A stretch of DNA of 64,000 nucleotides from an uncultured Sutterella sp. (GTDB lineage Bacteria > Pseudomonadota > Gammaproteobacteria > Burkholderiales > Burkholderiaceae_F), in assembly GCA_949282745.1 (NCBI GenBank), contig CASDQM010000041.1, positions 1 to 64,000 on the forward strand. The letters run 5' to 3'. Under the pieces are notes generated by a model. That model saw only the letters and a program-made list of their open reading frames with translations. It had not been told where the DNA came from and did no database searches. Position 1 is the first letter of the stretch. Every line of letters begins with the position of its first letter. A program made the translations under genes and the position numbers. Below are positions 46,730 to 58,303 of this stretch, in pieces.

Positions 46730-47647
46730 ATGTACTTCAAGCAGCGCACTTTTCGCGAATCCTCCGAAACGGTCGGGATCGGTCTGCACAGCGGCCGCAA
46801 GGTCCGTCTGACGCTTCGTCCGGCCGAGCCCGGAACGGGCATCGTCTTTCGACGCGTGGACCAGAATCCCGTCGTGGAAATCCCGTCGAATCCCCTGAGC
46901 GTGAACGACACGCGCATGGCAACGACTCTCAACGTCGGCCGCGTTCAGGTGGCGACGGTCGAGCACCTGATGAGCGCCTTGAACGGCTACGGCATCGACA
47001 ACGCCTACGTGGACGTCGACGCGCCGGAAATCCCGATCATGGACGGCTCGGGCGCGAGCTTTTCCTTCCTGATGAAGCAGGCGGGAATCGTCGAGCAGGA
47101 CGCTCCGAAGCGCTTCGTGCGCCTCAAGAAGACCGTCCGGGTCGAAGAGGGCGACAAGTGGGCTTCGCTCTCTCCTCACAACGGCTTCAAGCTCACGTTT
47201 GAAATCGACTTCGGACACCCCGCGATCGACGCGACGGCGCAGCGCGCCGAAGTGGACTTCGCGCACGACACCTATGAGAAGGCCGTCGCCCGCGCGCGCA
47301 CCTTCGGCTTCGTGCAGGACGTGGAAATGCTGCGCCGCATGGGGCTCGCCCAGGGCGGAAGCTTCATGAACGCCATCGTGATGGACGAATTCCGCGTGCT
47401 CAATCCCGAAGGACTGCGCGCACAGGACGAATTCGTCAAGCACAAGATCCTCGACGCGATGGGAGACCTCTACGTGCTCGGCTCCCCGCTTCTTGCGCAC
47501 TACCGTGCCCACAAGTCCGGGCACGGTCTCAACAATCAGCTCCTTCGCGCGCTTCTCGCCGACGAGGAAGCCTGGGAATTCGTGACTTTCGAGCGCGCCG
47601 AAGACTGCCCGGTCGACTTTTGGCTTCAGCGCCCCTCGGGCGTCTGA
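46730..47647 (+). CDS. lpxC: UDP-3-O-acyl-N-acetylglucosamine deacetylase LpxC
   Basis: A 305-residue zinc enzyme making the committed step of lipid A synthesis. Zinc ligands sit at the E. coli positions: H79 ([10 protein letters not shown]), H238 and D242 ([11 protein letters not shown]); the catalytic H265 is in [10 protein letters not shown]. Starts [10 protein letters not shown]. Its 3' end overlaps the convergent DciA-like gene by 22 bp. Confidence 0.98.
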   Translation: MYFKQRTFRESSETVGIGLHSGRKVRLTLRPAEPGTGIVFRRVDQNPVVEIPSNPLSVNDTRMATTLNVGRVQVATVEHLMSALNGYGIDNAYVDVDAPEIPIMDGSGASFSFLMKQAGIVEQDAPKRFVRLKKTVRVEEGDKWASLSPHNGFKLTFEIDFGHPAIDATAQRAEVDFAHDTYEKAVARARTFGFVQDVEMLRRMGLAQGGSFMNAIVMDEFRVLNPEGLRAQDEFVKHKILDAMGDLYVLGSPLLAHYRAHKSGHGLNNQLLRALLADEEAWEFVTFERAEDCPVDFWLQRPSGV

Positions 47648-48516
47648 TCCGCGAGGACCGCTTCGTAGAGCCGGTCCGTTTCCGTCACCGCTTGCGTGGC
47701 GTAGAGCGCCCGCGCGACCTCGGCGGGCGCTTCGCCCTGGGCAAGACGCACCTGCGCCTTGAGCAAAGCGCCGAAGCGCTCCTGAAGCTTGGCGAGGAGA
47801 TCGTCAAGCTCCGCCTCGCGCGTTTTCAGAATGTGAATCTTCGCGAGCATGCGCGCGCGAATCGGCGCGAAGTCCGGATTCTTCGCCGCGTCCTCGGCCG
47901 AGGGACAGAGAAAAGTCAGGTGCTCGAGGTTGCTGTGCTCGCCCTGTAGCCGGCGCACGTTTTCGATCTGTTGGCTTCTTCGTTCCGTCTCGCGGTCGAT
48001 CTGCGCGCGAAGGGCCTCGTCGTAGCCCTCCTTGGGGGTGAGGATTTCTTCGAGCTTTTTGAGCGTCGCCTTGAGCGCGGGGTCGTCCACGCGGTCGGCG
48101 CAGCGCGCGACGCTGAAGGCGCCCTCGAGCGTTTCGCGTCGCTCCACGAGGGGCGCGGGCGGGAGTTTGGGAAGGGCGAAGGGAACGGGAACGAGGTGAA
48201 TGTCGATCACGTCGACTTCGATTCCCTTTTGGTCGAGCGCCTTTTTCATGCGCGTGGTGAGCTGGCGCAGACGGTTTTCCTGTCCGGCGTCGCGCACCGT
48301 CAGAATGAGTTTTCTCCCCTGCAGACGGCAGTGCTTCGGGTCGCTGAAGTCGATGGCGATGCGCCAGGCCTTCAGAAGCGGACCGATCACGGCCGCCGCT
48401 TCGCGCGAGCGCGCATATTCCTGGAAAAAGGAAAAACGGCGGTGGTCGTTGCTTTCTCCCGACAAAAGCCGCGAGAGCGACATCGTTTCCTTGTATCGGT
48501 ATTGCGGTTTGGCCAT
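47626..48516 (-). CDS. DciA-like (DUF721) protein with long coiled-coil tail
   Basis: A 296-residue protein. Residues about 40-112 follow the DUF721/DciA pattern: [24 protein letters not shown], then [16 protein letters not shown] and a terminal [12 protein letters not shown]. DciA loads the replicative helicase DnaB in bacteria lacking DnaC, and a DUF721 gene between lpxC and secA is normal in betaproteobacteria, which supports the call. From about 125 the protein is highly charged and likely coiled-coil ([35 protein letters not shown]), nearly doubling the usual length. The family assignment rests on pattern and synteny. Confidence 0.6.
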   Translation of the reverse strand: MAKPQYRYKETMSLSRLLSGESNDHRRFSFFQEYARSREAAAVIGPLLKAWRIAIDFSDPKHCRLQGRKLILTVRDAGQENRLRQLTTRMKKALDQKGIEVDVIDIHLVPVPFALPKLPPAPLVERRETLEGAFSVARCADRVDDPALKATLKKLEEILTPKEGYDEALRAQIDRETERRSQQIENVRRLQGEHSNLEHLTFLCPSAEDAAKNPDFAPIRARMLAKIHILKTREAELDDLLAKLQERFGALLKAQVRLAQGEAPAEVARALYATQAVTETDRLYEAVLADQTPEGR

Positions 48517-48602
48517 GAAAGTCGCTCGACGAGGAAAGAAAAGGCTATTCTAACCGTTCGGACAGCATCACTCAGAGAGCCGCCCTCAGGGCGCGCGTAT
48601 CC

Positions 48603-49394
48603 ATGAAACGTCTTCTTCTCATCATCGCACTGGTTCTCTTGGGCGTGCTCGCCCTCGTCGAGCAAAGCGAGCGCTGGACCTATTCGCTCTGGCGCGCGCT
48701 CGACCGCGTTCCCGAAGCCGAGGCGCTCGCGCACGCGGGGGCGCCCGAGCCCATCGCGCACGCCGCGGGGGTCTTGGAGGGACACGTCTACACGAACAGC
48801 CGCGAGGCCCTCGAGCGGGCGCTTCGCGACGGCTACCGCTTCGTGGAGCTCGATCTTCGAAAGACGATCGGGGGCGACTATTTCGCGGCGCACCGCTATC
48901 GGGAGTTCTATGAAATGACGGGCGGGGCGCTTTTCACCTTCCTGCCGCCCACGAGAAAGCGCGTCGAGGAGAGTCTCATCCACGGGTCGCTTCATCCGCT
49001 TTTTCTCGAGGACGCCTGCCGGATTCTTCGGGAAAAGGACGCCTGGCTCGTCACTGACAAGGCGCGCGACTTTGGGGCGCTTCTCAAGGCCTGTCCCATG
49101 CCCGACCGGATGATCGTCGAAGTCTCGAGCCTCAATCAGTACTTTGCGGCGCTCGACGCGGGCATCCGCTATCCGGCCCTCAACACCCACCGCATCGCCG
49201 AAGCGCAGAAGGAGGGCGTCAAGATTCTCGTCGTCACGCCCGAGACCTACGCCAAGGCCGAGGAGCGCGACGCCTTTCTCAAAGCGGGCGGAAGCCTTCT
49301 CGTCGCTTCGAGCGAGCGATGCTCGGAATTCAAAACGCTCTTCGGACGTCCGGGGACCTGGGTCTACACGGATCGGTGCTCGCCGAAGCGTTGA
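48603..49394 (+). CDS. GDPD-like (PI-PLC superfamily) membrane-anchored protein
   Basis: A 263-residue protein with an N-terminal membrane or signal helix (LLLIIALVLLGVLALV). The following IAHAAG (His53), YTNSREALERAL and FVELDLRKT (Glu82, Asp84), then AAHR (His97), mimic the metal and catalytic residues of glycerophosphodiester phosphodiesterases, whose usual forms are AHRG, ENT and ELDV. A divergent member of that TIM-barrel superfamily, probably periplasmic or membrane-bound. Substrate unknown. A terminator lies before secA. Confidence 0.6.
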   Translation: MKRLLLIIALVLLGVLALVEQSERWTYSLWRALDRVPEAEALAHAGAPEPIAHAAGVLEGHVYTNSREALERALRDGYRFVELDLRKTIGGDYFAAHRYREFYEMTGGALFTFLPPTRKRVEESLIHGSLHPLFLEDACRILREKDAWLVTDKARDFGALLKACPMPDRMIVEVSSLNQYFAALDAGIRYPALNTHRIAEAQKEGVKILVVTPETYAKAEERDAFLKAGGSLLVASSERCSEFKTLFGRPGTWVYTDRCSPKR

Positions 49395-49446
49395 GAAATG
49401 AACACGGTTTTTTGCAAAATGCCGCAACCCTATGAGTGCGGCAACG

Positions 49447-49455
49447 TGCGATAAT
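49447..49455 (+). promoter_or_regulatory. Extended -10 promoter of secA
   Basis: TGCGATAAT at 49447-49455 is a TGn extended -10 element in the gap before secA. No -35 at 17 bp is needed for such promoters. The predicted leader of about 140 nt contains a terminator hairpin. Confidence 0.5.
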
Positions 49456-49487
49456 CCGAAAACGCACGACCTGGCGGCACAATTCGC

Positions 49488-49536
49488 GAAGGGGAGGACG
49501 GAATCTGCAGAGCGTCTTCCCTTCTTTTTGTTTTTT
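49488..49536 (+). terminator. Intrinsic terminator inside the secA leader
   Basis: A 12-pair stem (49488-49500 with 49513-49524, one bulged G and one G-U pair) is followed by TTTTTGTTTTTT (49525-49536). It lies after the extended -10 box and 69 nt before secA, so it can end upstream transcription and also attenuate secA. Confidence 0.75.
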
Positions 49537-49604
49537 GCGCCGTCGGGCTGTTTTGGGGCCGTCTCTTTTTTGCCCGGCCCGAACCATGACCAGGTTGAAG
49601 AACA

Positions 49605-52331
<2,727 letters not shown>

Positions 52332-52348
52332 TCTGAAGTGAACCGCAG

Positions 52349-52386
52349 GGCGAGACCGTCGAACTTTTCGGCGTCTCGCCTTTTTT
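52349..52386 (+). terminator. Intrinsic terminator after secA
   Basis: GGCGAGAC (52349-52356) pairs with GTCTCGCC (52373-52380), with a TTTTTT run at 52381-52386. Confidence 0.85.
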
Positions 52387-52414
52387 CTTATCTTCCGGGC
52401 CGAAGGACTCCGCG

Positions 52415-53383
52415 ATGACCCAACCGCTTTTTCTCTCCACGAAGCGCCATCTCGTGCGGCGCTTCGACGCGAACTTCTTCGTGGCGGCGCGCATGCGCCT
52501 CACTGAGGGCGTCGGCGCCCTGACGGGCACGGAGCGCCCGCCCGTCGCCGCCGTCGTGACGGGCGAGGGGGCGCCGCTTCCGGGAACGGCCGGATTTGCG
52601 GGCGCCTGGCGCGCCCTGCACGGCGTCGCCGCTCAACGCCTGGGACTTCCCGTCGAGGCCGTGCTCTACGCTCCGATCGGACGGGCGCGCAGCATGTGCG
52701 CGGCGGGACCCCTTCTGGAGGATCTTTCGGAAACCTTCGCCGAGTGTCCGCTTCCCCGAAGCGAAGAGCGTACGCTCCACGACGCGGAAGGCACCTTCCG
52801 GGTCGTCGTGGAACGAATCGGCGGGGAAACGCCGGAGCGTTCGGCCGTCTGGGGCGCCGTCTTTTCGGAACCCTTCGATCGGGAGGCGCTCGAGCGGCTC
52901 TGTACCGAGCTCGAGGGCGCCACGCTCTCGCGCCGCCGCGCAACGGAAGGGGGCGTCACGGGAGACTTTCTCTGGGTTGCGGCGCCGAGGCCTTCTCTTA
53001 AGCGACGCGCGCTCGAAGGGCGCCGCGAAGCCCTCGCGGAAGTGGCGGCGGAACTTTTGGCAAAGAGCTCGGTTCGGGAGGAGGGCGTATCTCTCACGAT
53101 CCGGGGCGCGGAAACGGTTGCGGAGGCCGAGCGCATCGCCGCTTTTCTTGCGACCCACGGCGCGCGTCTCCGGGCGGACGATTTTTGGCGGGCGATCGTG
53201 ACGGCGGAACTCCCCGGGTTCGAGTGGAACCGCATCGCCATTGCGTCGGAGGACGGGGTTATACTGAAAAACGGTGTGTGGCACGACGACGCGCTCGTTC
53301 GTCCCGCCGCCTCCCTCACCATTCATCTCTGCCGCGGTCACTGCGGCTGGCGCGGGACGATCATTCAAAACACTCGGGAATAA
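52415..53383 (+). CDS. Degenerate ArgJ-like protein (no autoprocessing motif)
   Basis: A 322-residue protein that follows the outline of ornithine/glutamate N-acetyltransferase ArgJ but has lost its catalytic core. Matching parts: PPVAAVVTGEGAPLPGTAGF with RLGLPVEAVLYAPIGRA (cf. the NTGNANA...tGVIG region), the C-terminal helix REEGVSLTIRGAETVAEAER (cf. DGEGATK...V.GA...AE), ADDFWRAIVTAE and LTIHLCRGHCGWRGTI at the end. The conserved self-cleavage block K-G-x-G-M-I-x-P-x-M-A-T is replaced by RIGGETPERSAVWGAVF, without the Thr nucleophile. About 80-90 residues shorter than ArgJ. It sits where many betaproteobacteria have argJ, between secA and mutT. Translation into a 322-residue chain without stops argues for a maintained gene. 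Function unknown. Confidence 0.55.
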   Translation: MTQPLFLSTKRHLVRRFDANFFVAARMRLTEGVGALTGTERPPVAAVVTGEGAPLPGTAGFAGAWRALHGVAAQRLGLPVEAVLYAPIGRARSMCAAGPLLEDLSETFAECPLPRSEERTLHDAEGTFRVVVERIGGETPERSAVWGAVFSEPFDREALERLCTELEGATLSRRRATEGGVTGDFLWVAAPRPSLKRRALEGRREALAEVAAELLAKSSVREEGVSLTIRGAETVAEAERIAAFLATHGARLRADDFWRAIVTAELPGFEWNRIAIASEDGVILKNGVWHDDALVRPAASLTIHLCRGHCGWRGTIIQNTRE

Positions 53384-53385
53384 CT

Positions 53386-54066
53386 ATGTCGGAAGAAAAA
53401 ATCATTGAAGTCGCCTGCGGCGTGCTGATCCGGGAAGACGGCGCCGTGCTCATCGGTTCGCGTCCCGAAGGAAAGCCCTATGCCGGATACTGGGAATTTC
53501 CGGGCGGCAAGCTCGAGGAAGGGGAAACGGTGGGGGACGCGCTCAAGCGCGAGTTTCGCGAAGAACTCGACATGACCGTCAACTCGTCCTTCCCGTGGTT
53601 CGTGACGGAACACCGCTATGAACACGGTCACGTGCGGCTGCATTTCTACCGCTCGCGCGACTTCCGCGGCACGCCCGTGTGCCGCGAGGGCCAGAAGACC
53701 GTGTGGATGCATCCGGGCGAACGTCCCCCGGGACTCATGCTTCCGAAGGACGGCGCCATCATGAACCGCGTGGCGCTGCCCGACGTGTGGGAAGACCGCG
53801 TCGACACGCTCACCTACTCGACCCAGGCCTTCCGCGCGACGGTCGAGCGTGACCGCCGTCACCGCTTCGTGGGGGCCCGTCTCGAAACGATGGACGACCT
53901 CTACAAGGCCGTGGCGCTCGATTACGACTTCGGGATCGTGGCGGCGGACCGTTTCGACGAATTCCTCGTCAACGGCGAAGCCCTTCTGCCTCTCTACGCC
54001 GAAGGGGCCCGCGCGGCGGACCTCGATCTTTGGCAGGCGCGCGGGGCGCACGGCGTGAAGCCCTGA
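53386..54066 (+). CDS. mutT: MutT-type Nudix hydrolase with eroded ThiE-like tail
   Basis: A 226-residue protein. The N-terminal Nudix domain (1-125) has the box G41-x5-E47-x7-REFREE (R55-E60) and YAGYWEFPGGK, so it should hydrolyse oxidised dGTP. Many betaproteobacterial MutTs carry a full ThiE-like TIM barrel behind this domain; here only about 95 residues remain, and only the second half of the barrel is recognisable: FVGARLETMDDLYKAVALDY DFGIV, LLPLYAEGARAADLDLW and ARGAHGV near the end. The first strands and the phosphate site are missing. ATG 53386 begins just after the ArgJ-like stop (2 nt). Confidence 0.82.
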   Translation: MSEEKIIEVACGVLIREDGAVLIGSRPEGKPYAGYWEFPGGKLEEGETVGDALKREFREELDMTVNSSFPWFVTEHRYEHGHVRLHFYRSRDFRGTPVCREGQKTVWMHPGERPPGLMLPKDGAIMNRVALPDVWEDRVDTLTYSTQAFRATVERDRRHRFVGARLETMDDLYKAVALDYDFGIVAADRFDEFLVNGEALLPLYAEGARAADLDLWQARGAHGVKP

Positions 54067-54086
54067 TTCTTGCTCTGTCCGAATGA

Positions 54087-54125
54087 AAAGCGGGACGCAC
54101 TCCTCGTCGGAGGGCGTCCCGCTTT
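54087..54125 (+). terminator. Intrinsic terminator after mutT
   Basis: AAAGCGGGACGC (54087-54098) pairs perfectly with GCGTCCCGCTTT (54114-54125), closing an apical loop that itself contains CTCC/GGAG. A short T-rich tail follows. It insulates mutT from the phosphate regulon. Confidence 0.8.
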
Positions 54126-54130
54126 GCATT

Positions 54131-54168
54131 TGTCATGAAATTGTCATTTAGTTGTCACGGCCGTGTCA
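54131..54168 (+). promoter_or_regulatory. Four-repeat Pho box upstream of pstS
   Basis: TGTCA begins at 54131, 54142, 54153 and 54164, exactly 11 bp apart, the phasing of PhoB half-sites (consensus CTGTCATAAAACTGTCA). Four in-phase units can host two PhoB dimers. A -10-like CATACT lies at 54180-54185, about 11 bp beyond the last repeat, as expected for a PhoB-activated promoter that lacks a -35. ATG of pstS is 82 bp downstream of the last repeat. Confidence 0.92.
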
Positions 54169-54249
54169 TGTAGGGTCCCCATACTTCGCCATGCGAACGG
54201 CGGAAGGTTCCGCCGTTGGCGAGTTGAGTTGAATTGATAGGAAAGCAAA

Positions 54250-55053
54250 ATGAAAAAGACCCTTCTCATGACCCTTGCGGCTCTCGGCACGATGACGGCG
54301 ACCGCTTATGCCGGTACGGTGACCGTGAACGGCTCCACGACGGTTCTTCCCGCCATGCAGCAGGTTACGGAAAGCTTTATGGCTGCTCATCCCGACGTGA
54401 CGGTCACGATTTCGGGTTCGGGTTCCGGCAACGGCATCAAGGCGCTCCGCGACAAGATGACGGACATCGCCATGTCGAGCCGTGACCTCAAGAGCAAGGA
54501 AGTCAAGGACTTCGAAAGCCACGGCATGAAGACCACCCGCTACACGGTGGCTCATGACGCCATCATCCCGGTGGTGCACAACAACAACGCCGTCAAGGGC
54601 CTCACGATGGCTCAGCTGCGCGACGTGTTCGCCGGCAAGATCAAGAACTGGAAGGAAATCGGCGGTGCCGACCGTCCGATCGTCGTGGTCGGCCGCGACT
54701 CCTCCTCGGGTACGTTTGAAAGCTGGCAGGAACTCGTGATGGGCAAGACCCGCGTTTCGCCCCGCGCCCAGCTCCAGTCCTCCTCGGGCGGCGTCGTTCA
54801 GGCGGTCGCTTCGAATGAAAACGCCATCGGCTACATCGGCATCGGCTACATGGACAAGCAGACCAAGGCCCTCGAAGTCGACGGCAAGGTCGCCAGCATG
54901 CAGTCCGCCAAGGACCGCACCTGGCCGATCGCCCGCGACCTCTACCTCTTCACCGTGACGGAATCGGCCGACGCCAAGAAGCTTCTTGACTACGCCCTTT
55001 CGGCCGAAGGTCAGAAGTTCGTTGAAAAGTCCGGTTTCGTGCCTGTGAACTGA
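54250..55053 (+). CDS. pstS: Phosphate-binding protein PstS
   Basis: A 267-residue periplasmic phosphate-binding protein of the Pst ABC importer. Signal peptide about 1-21 (ALGTMTATAYA), then GSTTVLPAMQQ, SGSGSGNGIKAL and the phosphate-binding loop RDSSSGTFESW. It is the short PstS type (about 270 residues) common outside E. coli. First gene of the operon; PhoB-activated. Confidence 0.96.
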   Translation: MKKTLLMTLAALGTMTATAYAGTVTVNGSTTVLPAMQQVTESFMAAHPDVTVTISGSGSGNGIKALRDKMTDIAMSSRDLKSKEVKDFESHGMKTTRYTVAHDAIIPVVHNNNAVKGLTMAQLRDVFAGKIKNWKEIGGADRPIVVVGRDSSSGTFESWQELVMGKTRVSPRAQLQSSSGGVVQAVASNENAIGYIGIGYMDKQTKALEVDGKVASMQSAKDRTWPIARDLYLFTVTESADAKKLLDYALSAEGQKFVEKSGFVPVN

Positions 55054-55063
55054 GAGGCTGAAG

Positions 55064-55948
55064 ATGGCGATGCCCGCTAAGCTCCGGGCGGACCTTTTCT
55101 TCGAGCGCAGTCTCAAACTTGTCGCAGGGGTAAGCGTCGTATCGCTCACGGCGATCGTCGTCTTCCTCTGCGCACAGGCGTTTCCTGCGTTCTCGGAAAT
55201 GTCCCTTACGGACTTTTTCTTTTCCACGGAGTGGTATCCGACGGACGACGAGCCGAGCTTCGGCATCGGCGCTCTGATCGTGGGTTCCCTCGCGTGCGCT
55301 CTCTACACGACCCTCATTGCCGTGCCTCTGGGCGTGCTGACGGCGGCGTGCATGCACTGCGGCATTCATGAAAAAGTCCGCCGCATCGTCAAGCCCCTCA
55401 TCGAACTGATGGCGGCGCTTCCCTCGGTCGTGATCGGCTTCATCGGCATGGTGGTTCTCGCTCCCTGGCTGCAGCAGACCTTCAACATCGCCTCGGGCCT
55501 CAACCTCACGAACGCGGCTCTGATGCTCGCCTTCATGTGCGTTCCGACGATCGCGTCGATTTCCGAAGACGCTCTGAAGAACGTGCCCAACGCCCTGCGC
55601 GAAGCGAGCCTTGCGCTCGGCGCCACGCGTTGGGAAACGCTCGTGAAGGTGGAACTCCGCTACGCCATGGGCGGCATCGGCACGGCCATCATGCTCGGCA
55701 TTTCGCGCGTGATCGGCGAAACGATGGTGGTCCTCATGGTGGCGGGCGGCGCCGGGATCATTCCCGAAAGCATCTTCGATCCGGTTCGTCCGATGACCTC
55801 GAGCATCGCCGCCGAAATGGCGGAGGCCGCGGTCGGTAGCGAACACTATCACGCCCTCTACGCGACGGGTCTGGTGCTCTTCGTCGTGACGCTTGTCTTC
55901 AATCTGGCCGCCTGGTACGCGGCGCGTGTGGGAGGCCTGAAGAAATGA
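55064..55948 (+). CDS. pstC: Phosphate ABC transporter permease PstC
   Basis: A 294-residue inner-membrane permease, one of two forming the Pst channel. Six or so hydrophobic helices and the cytoplasmic coupling motif EASLALGATRWETLVKV (EAA loop) are visible. It follows pstS by 10 nt and overlaps pstA by 4 bp. Confidence 0.96.
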   Translation: MAMPAKLRADLFFERSLKLVAGVSVVSLTAIVVFLCAQAFPAFSEMSLTDFFFSTEWYPTDDEPSFGIGALIVGSLACALYTTLIAVPLGVLTAACMHCGIHEKVRRIVKPLIELMAALPSVVIGFIGMVVLAPWLQQTFNIASGLNLTNAALMLAFMCVPTIASISEDALKNVPNALREASLALGATRWETLVKVELRYAMGGIGTAIMLGISRVIGETMVVLMVAGGAGIIPESIFDPVRPMTSSIAAEMAEAAVGSEHYHALYATGLVLFVVTLVFNLAAWYAARVGGLKK

Positions 55949-56808
55949 GCCACAAAAATAACGGCGCGCGCTTCTTCACGCAGAAGTGCGGTTTCGGCTT
56001 CATGCGCCTCGCCGCGATCATCAACATCGGTGCGCTCCTTGCCATTCTGGGGCTCATCTTCGTCGAGTCCATGCCGGCTCTGAGCTGGGAATTCCTGACG
56101 GAGCCGCCTCGCAACATGATGAGCGAAGGCGGTATCTGGCCCTGCCTCGTCGGCACCTTCTTCCTTTCGGCGGGCGCCCTCGTGATCGCGCTGCCGCTCG
56201 GCGTCGCAAGCGCCGTGTATCTGCACGAATACGGCGGATCGTCGGCCTGGGTGACGCTCACGCGTCTTTCGATCGCGAACCTCGCGGGCGTTCCCTCGAT
56301 CGTCTTCGGGCTGTTTGGCCTCACGTTCTTCGTCGTCTTCTGCGGTCTCGACGTGAGCCTTCTCTCCGGGATTCTGACGCTTTCGGTGCTCTCGCTTCCG
56401 GTCATCATCAACACGACCGAAGCCGCGCTCTCGCAGGTCCCGCAGGACTGGCGCGAAGCGAGTCTCGCGCTCGGCGCCTCGCGCCGCGAGACGATCATGA
56501 AGGTGGTGCTTCCCAATGCGCTGCCCGGGATTTTGACGGGCGCCATTCTCGCGCTCTCCCGCGTGGCCGGGGAAACGGCCGCCATCATGTACACGGGCAG
56601 CGTCTACTTCACGCCCAAGACCGGCGTGAGCCTTTTCGAACCCGTCATGGCGCTTCCCTATCACGTCTACGTGATGGCCACTTCGGGGACCAACATCGAG
56701 GCGACGCGCCCGCTGCAGTACGGCACCGCGCTCGTGCTCGTGGCGCTCGTGCTCGTGATGAGTCTCGCCGCCATTTTGTTGCGCGAACGCCGTCGTTCGC
56801 AATTCTGA
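55945..56808 (+). CDS. pstA: Phosphate ABC transporter permease PstA
   Basis: A 287-residue inner-membrane partner of PstC. EAA loop is REASLALGASRRETIMKVVL; the NLAGVPSIVFGLFGL stretch and about six membrane helices are typical. ATGA overlap with pstC implies coupled translation and equal amounts. Confidence 0.96.
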   Translation: MSHKNNGARFFTQKCGFGFMRLAAIINIGALLAILGLIFVESMPALSWEFLTEPPRNMMSEGGIWPCLVGTFFLSAGALVIALPLGVASAVYLHEYGGSSAWVTLTRLSIANLAGVPSIVFGLFGLTFFVVFCGLDVSLLSGILTLSVLSLPVIINTTEAALSQVPQDWREASLALGASRRETIMKVVLPNALPGILTGAILALSRVAGETAAIMYTGSVYFTPKTGVSLFEPVMALPYHVYVMATSGTNIEATRPLQYGTALVLVALVLVMSLAAILLRERRRSQF

Positions 56809-56820
56809 CGAGTAACAGTT

Positions 56821-57603
<783 letters not shown>

Positions 57604-57617
57604 GGAGTTGAAGAGAA

Positions 57618-58298
57618 ATGAGCGGACACATTCTCAAGAGTTTTGACCGTGACCTCGATGAGGTGACGAAGCTAGTCTACACGATGGGGACGACGGTTTC
57701 CTCGCAGCTCGAGAAGGCCGGCAAGGCCCTCATCAAGCTTGACGTCGCCCTCGCCGAAGAGGTGCGCGACGGCGACGCCGTCGTCAACGGACAGCACGTG
57801 GAAGTCGACGCCCAGGTCGAAAACCAGATCGCCATCCGCCAGCCCCAGGCCGTCGACCTTCGCCGTCTTCTCGGGTGCTCGCGCATCAGCATGGACCTCG
57901 AACGCATGGGCGACGAAGCGCGCAACATCGCGCGCTCGATCCTGCGCCTTGCGGAGCAGCCCGCCGAGAGCGTTCTCGCCAACCGTTCGGCGCTCGTGAT
58001 GGCGGTGGCGACGCTTCGCCACATGATCGACGACGTCATGCAGGCTTTTCTCGCGGACGACACCGATACGGCTCGCGAAGTGATGCTCCGTGATAGGATG
58101 GTCGACGACGTCTTCCGCACGACGCTTCGCAGTCTGGTGACGCACATGGTCGAAGACCCGGGCGCCACGACGAGCGCGATGGAGCTCATCTGGATCGCCA
58201 AGGCGCTCGAGCGCGTGGGCGACCATACGAAGAACGTGGCGGAAACGGTCATCTTCATCCGCGAAGGTGCCGATGTGCGCCATGATTTGATTGCCTGA
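57618..58298 (+). CDS. phoU: Phosphate-specific regulator PhoU
   Basis: A 226-residue all-helical protein with two three-helix repeats that links Pst to PhoR, keeping the regulon off when phosphate is plentiful. Typical stretches: FDRDLDEVTKLVYTMG, QAVDLRRLLGCSRISMDLERMGDEA (metal-binding) and the second repeat ALERVGDHTKNVAE. Lies between pstB and phoB. Confidence 0.96.
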   Translation: MSGHILKSFDRDLDEVTKLVYTMGTTVSSQLEKAGKALIKLDVALAEEVRDGDAVVNGQHVEVDAQVENQIAIRQPQAVDLRRLLGCSRISMDLERMGDEARNIARSILRLAEQPAESVLANRSALVMAVATLRHMIDDVMQAFLADDTDTAREVMLRDRMVDDVFRTTLRSLVTHMVEDPGATTSAMELIWIAKALERVGDHTKNVAETVIFIREGADVRHDLIA

Positions 58299-58303
58299 TT
58301 CCC

